DNA from: Armillaria gallica
Taxonomy: Eukaryota > Basidiomycota > Agaricomycetes > Agaricales > Physalacriaceae
Length of the DNA stretch: 64,000 bases
Assembly: GCA_037576215.1 (NCBI GenBank)
Contig: JBANDB010000003.1
Location: 4,836,001-4,900,000, forward strand
Direction: 5' to 3'
Part shown: positions 59,201-64,000 of the stretch, piece by piece
How positions within the stretch are numbered: the stretch's first letter is position 1
How the letters are laid out: each line of letters opens with the position of its first letter
The notes under the pieces: generated by a model
Databases searched by the model: none
Told to the model about the DNA's origin: nothing
Seen by the model: the letters and a program-made list of their open reading frames with translations, nothing else
Position numbers and translations under genes: made by a program

Positions 59201-60237
59201 GCGTCTTCGACCAATGGTACACCACCAGCTGCCACTGGTGGGTTGGAGGACATTGTGGCCTTATCAGCAGACGAAATGCCTTCCAATGCATCCGGCGTAA
59301 CATCATCAATAGCCACTACGTCAGTTTTGACATCGGAAGGTCTTGAGGAAAAGTCTTGTTGTTCTGGAGTAACGAATTTCACTTGGTCCTCGAAAGTGGG
59401 GTTGAGAACCGGGGCAGGAATGCTGTCCACCTTTGTGGGTTGTGGAGTAACAGGTGCTGGGAGAGACGATATCTCCTCATTGGGTGACTATTGAGCAAGA
59501 TTAGACCATATGGTAACATTGATATGGACGACATACGTCAATGACACTTGCGAGCTCGTTGTCGTTCTATACATAGGTAAGTCAAATGCACCGAGATCGA
59601 GTATCGAGTTCAAGCAAACCTTAACTTGCGTATCCTCCGAATGCTCAACAGCTAGTACTGATGACGATACCATATCGCTCGTCTACACGGACACGTCAAC
59701 AAGGAGCAAAAGGAATCAAAGACGTCAAAGAACCGCACCAGTGCGACTGTAACGGGTATAGAAGATGCCTTCTCATCCATACCTGGCTCCGTGGGTATCT
59801 AATGCGGCCAGAGAAAAAAAGTTGAGACACAAGATGATAGATAAAGAATTGTACTAACCTCGACGGCGAGAACCGTGTCATCGTTTGCTGGTGTGACTTT
59901 TGGAATCGTACTATCGTCCGACACCGAGAGAGATGTCTACCGAAGATGCCAAGGAAAAAAGAGTGAGCGAACAGCCGACAGAGAGACACAAGGAAAGAGG
60001 GGGGCCGAAAGGCAAAGAAGATGTACGCACCTTTTCTTCCTGTGTGCCCGCGTTCTCTTTGTCCTCTGGTTTTACTATTGGCATCATTGACGCGTCCTTG
60101 GGTTTGTCCGCCCCAGCCTTGAAGTCGTCCTCAGCATCTCTCGGTGCAGTCCCACCAAAGTCTTCCGCTTTTTCCCTTACAGGAGCATTCGCGAGCGTTA
60201 TCGGCTGTAATACGGGGTCGACGACAGCACTCGTCAT
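50236..60237 (-). CDS. Giant acidic repeat protein with C-terminal CAAX box
   Basis: About 16 exons splice in one frame, mostly phase 0, giving roughly 3,000 residues. Start ATG at 60,237 (MTSAVVDPVLQPITLANAPV). Two huge exons (about 59,488-57,170 and 54,250-50,830) encode Glu/Val/Pro/Ala-rich sequence with no globular domain, predicted disordered. Smaller exons carry a repeated motif near their start: HPKSPWTPSYSVTTQG, RPKSPWTPSYSVSVQG, RPASPQGTSYSATEG (degenerate), RPASPWTPSYSVTQQG, RPSSPWTPSYTVTQQG and TKSPWTPSHSMTTQD. The last exon has a Ser/Asp/Glu cluster and ends HKGRWCVVM-stop; CVVM fits a CAAX farnesylation site. Probably a membrane-tethered scaffold or spacer; function unknown. Relics of its last exons lie upstream of MFS copies 3 and 4. 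Confidence 0.75.
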
Positions 60238-60844
60238 CCTCTACGTTTATCCCTTCAAGAAATTTCCCAAATCTGGAGGAGGGTGGTAGCAAGTCGCGTG
60301 TAAATTCTGTGCACGAACGATCTTGGAGAGAGACGAGAGTAGGCACCGTCCCCTGCGACGTTCGAAAGAATTTGGCGGGAGATGGAAGAATAGCGCAAGA
60401 AACTAAAAAGACTCTAGACCACGAGGCTAGATATCATACCGGGCCCGGCGAAGGGAGCCGAAGAGAAGATCACATGGGGCATCAGGCACTCAATCACGTG
60501 TCCGTGTCCTTCGCGAAAGACGAAGTTAGACTTTTTGTTCGCAGAAGCAGGCAGAAGCACAAGATAAGAACTTTATAGAGAAGATGTTCATGGCACAAGG
60601 AATGATCTGAGGCAAGTGCTAAGTGCTCATAAAACTCTGATGGCATTGACTGGATGGGACTATAGAGCGAAAAAGAGGATATCAAACTTGAGTAAACGTA
60701 TATAGAATAATAACGGATTCGTTCCCATATCAAGGGAGATGTAGGAAACGGTCATAAGAGCTTGGGAATAGAAAATAAGTCCGTTACAACAATCAAAGAA
60801 GGCCCATCCAAGTGTATCGCGAGCACGCTAAAGAGTTGGAAAAT
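60238..60844. other. Intergenic between the giant gene and GPI-protein gene
   Basis: Likely holds the giant gene's promoter and the downstream end of the GPI-protein gene. No other gene recognised. Confidence 0.5.
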
Positions 60845-61805
60845 TTAGAAGAGTAGGGCTGCAAGCAGACCGCAGAACCCGGCAACACCATACGTGACGC
60901 TGTTGCGAATGGCACCACTAGAAGCACTTGTAGTTGTGGAACTGCTCGAAGAGGTGTTTGAGCCAGAAGCAGCTGCAGAAGTGGCCCCTGTGGATCCGGT
61001 CCTGGTGGTGGTAGCAGAGGTGGTAGCAGCGGTCCCAGTGGCGGCGGTGGCAGAACCGGACGATCTGACGAACTGCATGAGGATCAGATCATCCGCGCAA
61101 CGAGTCACTTACCCAGCCGTGGAAGTTGCACTACTGCCAGTGACAGACGCGCAGCTATAGCAAAACAGTCAGGGAGAAAAAAGGTCAGTGCACCTATACG
61201 ACGGACCTGGAACTTGAACCTTCCTGAACTGTCACCGCGTCAGTGTAAGCTATCGAACCTGTGCTATCCTTGATGGCGAAGGTACTAAACAACAGATCAT
61301 TTCAGGATGAACAGGAGTGTAAACAATTGTTACAAAGACTCACAGTGAGGTACCAGCAGTTATGTCACAGGTCCATGTGTAAGAAGTATCGTTAGTCGCG
61401 CCGAAGCTTTCGAGCTGCGGAGGAAAATTATTGTCATGGAATCTCCCAAAGGGTGTACACTTACAGTCGAGCCCGTAGTTACACCGCCTTATTTACAGAT
61501 CAGCAAGCAGGAAAGAAAATAGTAATTAATCGTACACACCCGGGTAAATAGTCAGATAATACGGCGCGGTACCATCACTCCAAGACAATGCCGACGGCTC
61601 TGTCATAGAAGAACAGGTCAGTGCCACTGTTGCGCGAGGTAAGACGATTCAACTGAACACACCGCACTCAGTGACACCGGAGCTGAGGTAGATGGTCAGC
61701 CTGGTGGGTCAGAAGATGCAAGAAACCTCACGGAGTGTTGATCGTCAAAGCATACAATCCGGGAAGGATAGAGAGAAGAGAGGCGGACACGACGAAGAAC
61801 TTCAT
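60845..61805 (-). CDS. Secreted GPI-anchored Ser/Thr-rich protein
   Basis: Several small exons. Signal peptide MKFFVVSASLLSILPGLYA; then a Kre9/Knh1-like beta-rich ectodomain pattern common in basidiomycete cell-surface proteins: VTECEPSALSWSDGTAPYYL, TIYPG, ATNDTSYTWTCDITAGTS, FAIKDSTGSIAYTDAVTV, then SC. A long Ser/Thr/Ala-rich linker follows (GSTGATSAAASGSNTSSSS), probably O-mannosylated. It ends with a hydrophobic tail VTYGVAGFCGLLAALLF after a small-residue stretch, typical of a GPI attachment signal. Located at the cell wall or outer membrane face; molecular role unknown. Start fixed by the signal peptide; exon borders in the linker are less certain. Confidence 0.75.
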
Positions 61806-63487
61806 GATAGTATAAGGTAAGAGGGTTGAACGAAGGGCTTTTGACAACGACGAAAGAGAGAGGACGCGATTTCAACCCAAGGTTGGTTTTAAGAGAGAAA
61901 AGAAGATAGAGGAAAGCCAATTTGAAGACTGGAGTCTTTTATAATGGCGGAGTATGAACTGATCCGGCGCAGCGGGAGAGTTCGTTCAAAGGAAGGGCAA
62001 CGGTCGAAATTTGCATTCCGTCCAGCCGCGCAACGCAGCAAGGCACTACCCTTTCCCGACGCGCAGCATCAGACGCCTAGTCTCTTATCAATAAATAAGA
62101 TATTTCACATATCTATGGGTTCTCTTCAAAGAATATGAATCGCATGAGTATTAAGAGTGAGAGATGACCTGAACGAGACGCACCACAGCCAGCAAATTTT
62201 AAGCGAATTCGCCGGGTCCCAAGACGATCAGTGGATCGATCTTGTGAGTCCATCAGCGGCCCAGGAATTTATCCGCAGCGCCGGGGCCCGAAACTACCAA
62301 CTGGTTGTGATTGGGGGCCGAGCAAGTTCGACTTGCCTGAGCATAGTTTATGGTCGGTACCATGTGCCCTTAAAATAATAGACAGAGTGACAATGCTGGA
62401 TTTTCGACGCATTGAAACAACGAAAACTCAATCCTGAGAAATCGTGCATCAGTCAGAGCTTTCTTTGCTCATGTAAATTCCCTATGAGAACTTGATGAGA
62501 ACTGCGCAATACTAATGTCCGAGACAGATGGATCTTTGAAAACGAGTGAGTGTGATGACATAATCAAGGAGCCTACTTAGTAATTTATCGATATCTTGTT
62601 AACGTTATTTCAACGTTCCTCTGACTCTTCATCGTGTGCGCTGTAGCATAAGTTACCATGCTCGTCGTGCTGGTTCTTCAGTGGAAAAATCGGATCCTGG
62701 AAAATGCGCTGTCAGGGTGCATAACGGATTGAAGCAGGGACGAACAAGATAAGTAATATGTGCGTTACGTCGAGACGGACCGAGACGGGCGCGCCATGTA
62801 GGGAAGCAGATCACTTGCTCGCGAACACGCGTCGGCTGTGCTGGTGATGGTCTAAATCGGTGTCCCGCGACACGCCTCGTAATAGGCGGAGACGCGGGAG
62901 TACCGTTGATGGTGCAAACAAAATGAAGTCGCTGAAAGTATCAATCAGCAAAAAAAAATTAACAATAGTCCTAGATATCACCATTTCGTAACTCCATGTC
63001 ACCTGGCTCTTTTGCTCATCACTCGTCTACCCCATTTGACTGAAGTGTCGGCATGTAGAGTATAACAGCGACATACAGGACAGCCTAAGTTAGCTGTGTC
63101 AGATCCGTGGGGGGGCCCATGTGGTTCTGCGAGCATCGTGGTGTCTTGGCTTCCTTGGCACGGCAAGACGCTTTGCCAAAGTACGAACCGGTCCTTGACA
63201 GATCGCCATCAGACCGCCATTCCGCCCATATTTCTTCCGATTTTGCAGCGGTATCCAAGTATGATTGCAAGGCACATGAGCATAGGTAATCCCTCAAAAT
63301 GGCTGTGAACATACAATGATTGGCAGATTTCATCCTTGAATGAGACCAGCATACATACAGTGTCTCTTGACAGATCCATGATAATTAGTGAGTATGATCC
63401 AAAGTAGAACGTCGGGCACTGGACGCGATCGGCGGGAGGTACGCTGAATAACAAGTGCAAACAAATCACCTATCTCATCGATTCACC
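61806..63487. other. Intergenic, nothing recognised
   Basis: About 1.7 kb. Short ORFs on both strands (for example 62,157-62,378 plus and 63,085-63,469 minus) show no family features. The right end should hold the promoter of the sds22-like gene. Confidence 0.45.
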
Positions 63488-64000
63488 ATGACCGAGCATG
63501 TCTCTGCGCGCGTCGTGCTCCCTTCGCCACCCTCGTCTCCCGAACCAGAAAACGACGAAAATGAGGAAGTGTCCTCCGACTTTCTCGATTCCTGGCCAGC
63601 AACGACCTCGGAGCTTGATCTTGTGCATTGCCGTTTAGGCTCACTTGATCCTCTCCAGCTCCCTCGTTTTGCACAGCACCTGAAACGGCTGTGTGTGCGG
63701 CAAAATCACATATCTACCCTCGAACCCCTTGCCTTGTCATCACTAACATTACTAGAAGAACTTGATGTTTACGACAACAAGCTCAAGAACTCCGGAATAA
63801 CCACTCTGCCGGCCTCACTCATCACTCTCGATCTCAGCTTCAATTTATTGAAGCACGTTCCGGACGTTCTTGAAAGCTTGTCAAACCTTGAGACGGTGTA
63901 TTTTGTGCAGAACAGGATCTCGCGGATCGAGCATCTAGGAATGTGTACTAAACTGAAGAGTCTCGAGTTGGGAGGAAATCGCATACGCGTACGATTTTAA
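63488..64000 (+). CDS. sds22: sds22-like PP1 regulatory subunit, 5' part
   Basis: Start ATG at 63,488 (MTEHVSARVVLPSPPSSPEP). After an acidic N-terminus there are consecutive 22-residue leucine-rich repeats of the SDS22 type: LVHCRLGSLDPL, LCVRQNHISTLEPL, LDVYDNKL, LDLSFNLLKHVPDVL, VYFVQNRISRIEHL, LELGGNRIR. The family (Sds22, PPP1R7) binds the PP1 catalytic subunit and acts in its maturation and in mitotic exit. The open frame hits GTACGA just after GGNRIR, a probable intron donor, so the rest lies beyond the right edge. About 170 of the usual 330-360 residues are visible. LRR-only recognition leaves another SDS22-type LRR protein possible. Confidence 0.8.
   Translation: MTEHVSARVVLPSPPSSPEPENDENEEVSSDFLDSWPATTSELDLVHCRLGSLDPLQLPRFAQHLKRLCVRQNHISTLEPLALSSLTLLEELDVYDNKLKNSGITTLPASLITLDLSFNLLKHVPDVLESLSNLETVYFVQNRISRIEHLGMCTKLKSLELGGNRIRVRF

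Noticed and set aside
50613..59494. Long plus-strand Ser/Thr-rich ORFs (275, 289, 191, 356 and 365 codons) opposite the giant gene
   Set aside because: They are reverse-complement shadows of GAA/GTA/GCA-rich codons of the minus-strand gene, lack starts and splice logic, and are broken where the minus-strand exons continue in frame.

Overview
The window looks like nuclear DNA of a basidiomycete fungus, most probably an agaricomycete. The genes carry many short introns of about 35-60 bp with GT..AG ends, the recognisable families are fungal (Dal5-type MFS permeases, vacuolar-type Ca2+/H+ exchangers, F-box proteins, a GPI-anchored Ser/Thr-rich protein, sds22), and relics resemble repeat families common in mushroom-forming fungi. 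Species is not determinable from the sequence alone.

Positions 1-48,100 are accessory, repeat-rich DNA built by repeated segmental duplication of one small gene set, all on the minus strand: an F-box gene, a Dal5-type MFS permease and a CAX-type Ca2+/H+ exchanger. Complete or near-complete copies are F-box at 2,303 and 21,040; MFS at 3,221, 31,082 and 45,820; CAX at 5,479, 23,498 and 38,182. Around them lie partial copies: F-box ends at 1.4, 14.5, 30.5, 36.6 and 45.7 kb, MFS 3' ends at 22.0 and 36.8 kb, a CAX 5' end at 28.2 kb, two relics of a peroxisomal MaoC-type hydratase (22.3 and 37.4 kb) and two relics of an LRR/F-box-like gene (27.0 and 42.4 kb). Three copies of an unrecognised 0.5-2.2 kb block (10.2, 34.4, 43.8 kb) carry or abut fragments of chromatin-modifier genes (PRMT5, MYST acetyltransferase). 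Mobile elements with defined ends include a 468-bp solo LTR (5-bp target duplication), a 314-bp hAT-like MITE (8-bp target duplication), a 212-bp MITE-like element, and a 0.7-kb terminal-inverted-repeat insertion inside sequence homologous to the CAX upstream region. An apparently intact C2H2 zinc-finger gene with duplicated exon-intron units lies at 15.8-17.4 kb.

Positions 48,900-64,000 look like ordinary gene space: a small one-TM protein, a giant (~3,000 residue) acidic low-complexity protein encoded by about 16 exons on the minus strand, a GPI-anchored secreted protein, and the start of an sds22/PP1-regulatory LRR gene running off the right edge. The giant protein has six repeats of a SPWTPSYS-type motif near exon starts and ends in a canonical CAAX box (CVVM), so it is predicted to be a prenylated, membrane-tethered, largely disordered protein. 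Its 3' exons also survive as relics upstream of two MFS copies, which suggests that the duplicated MFS cassette once lay next to this gene.

The points most worth following are the giant CAAX protein, the CAX paralogs that kept the first catalytic motif but all lost the second, and the MFS/F-box pair separated by only 12 bp.
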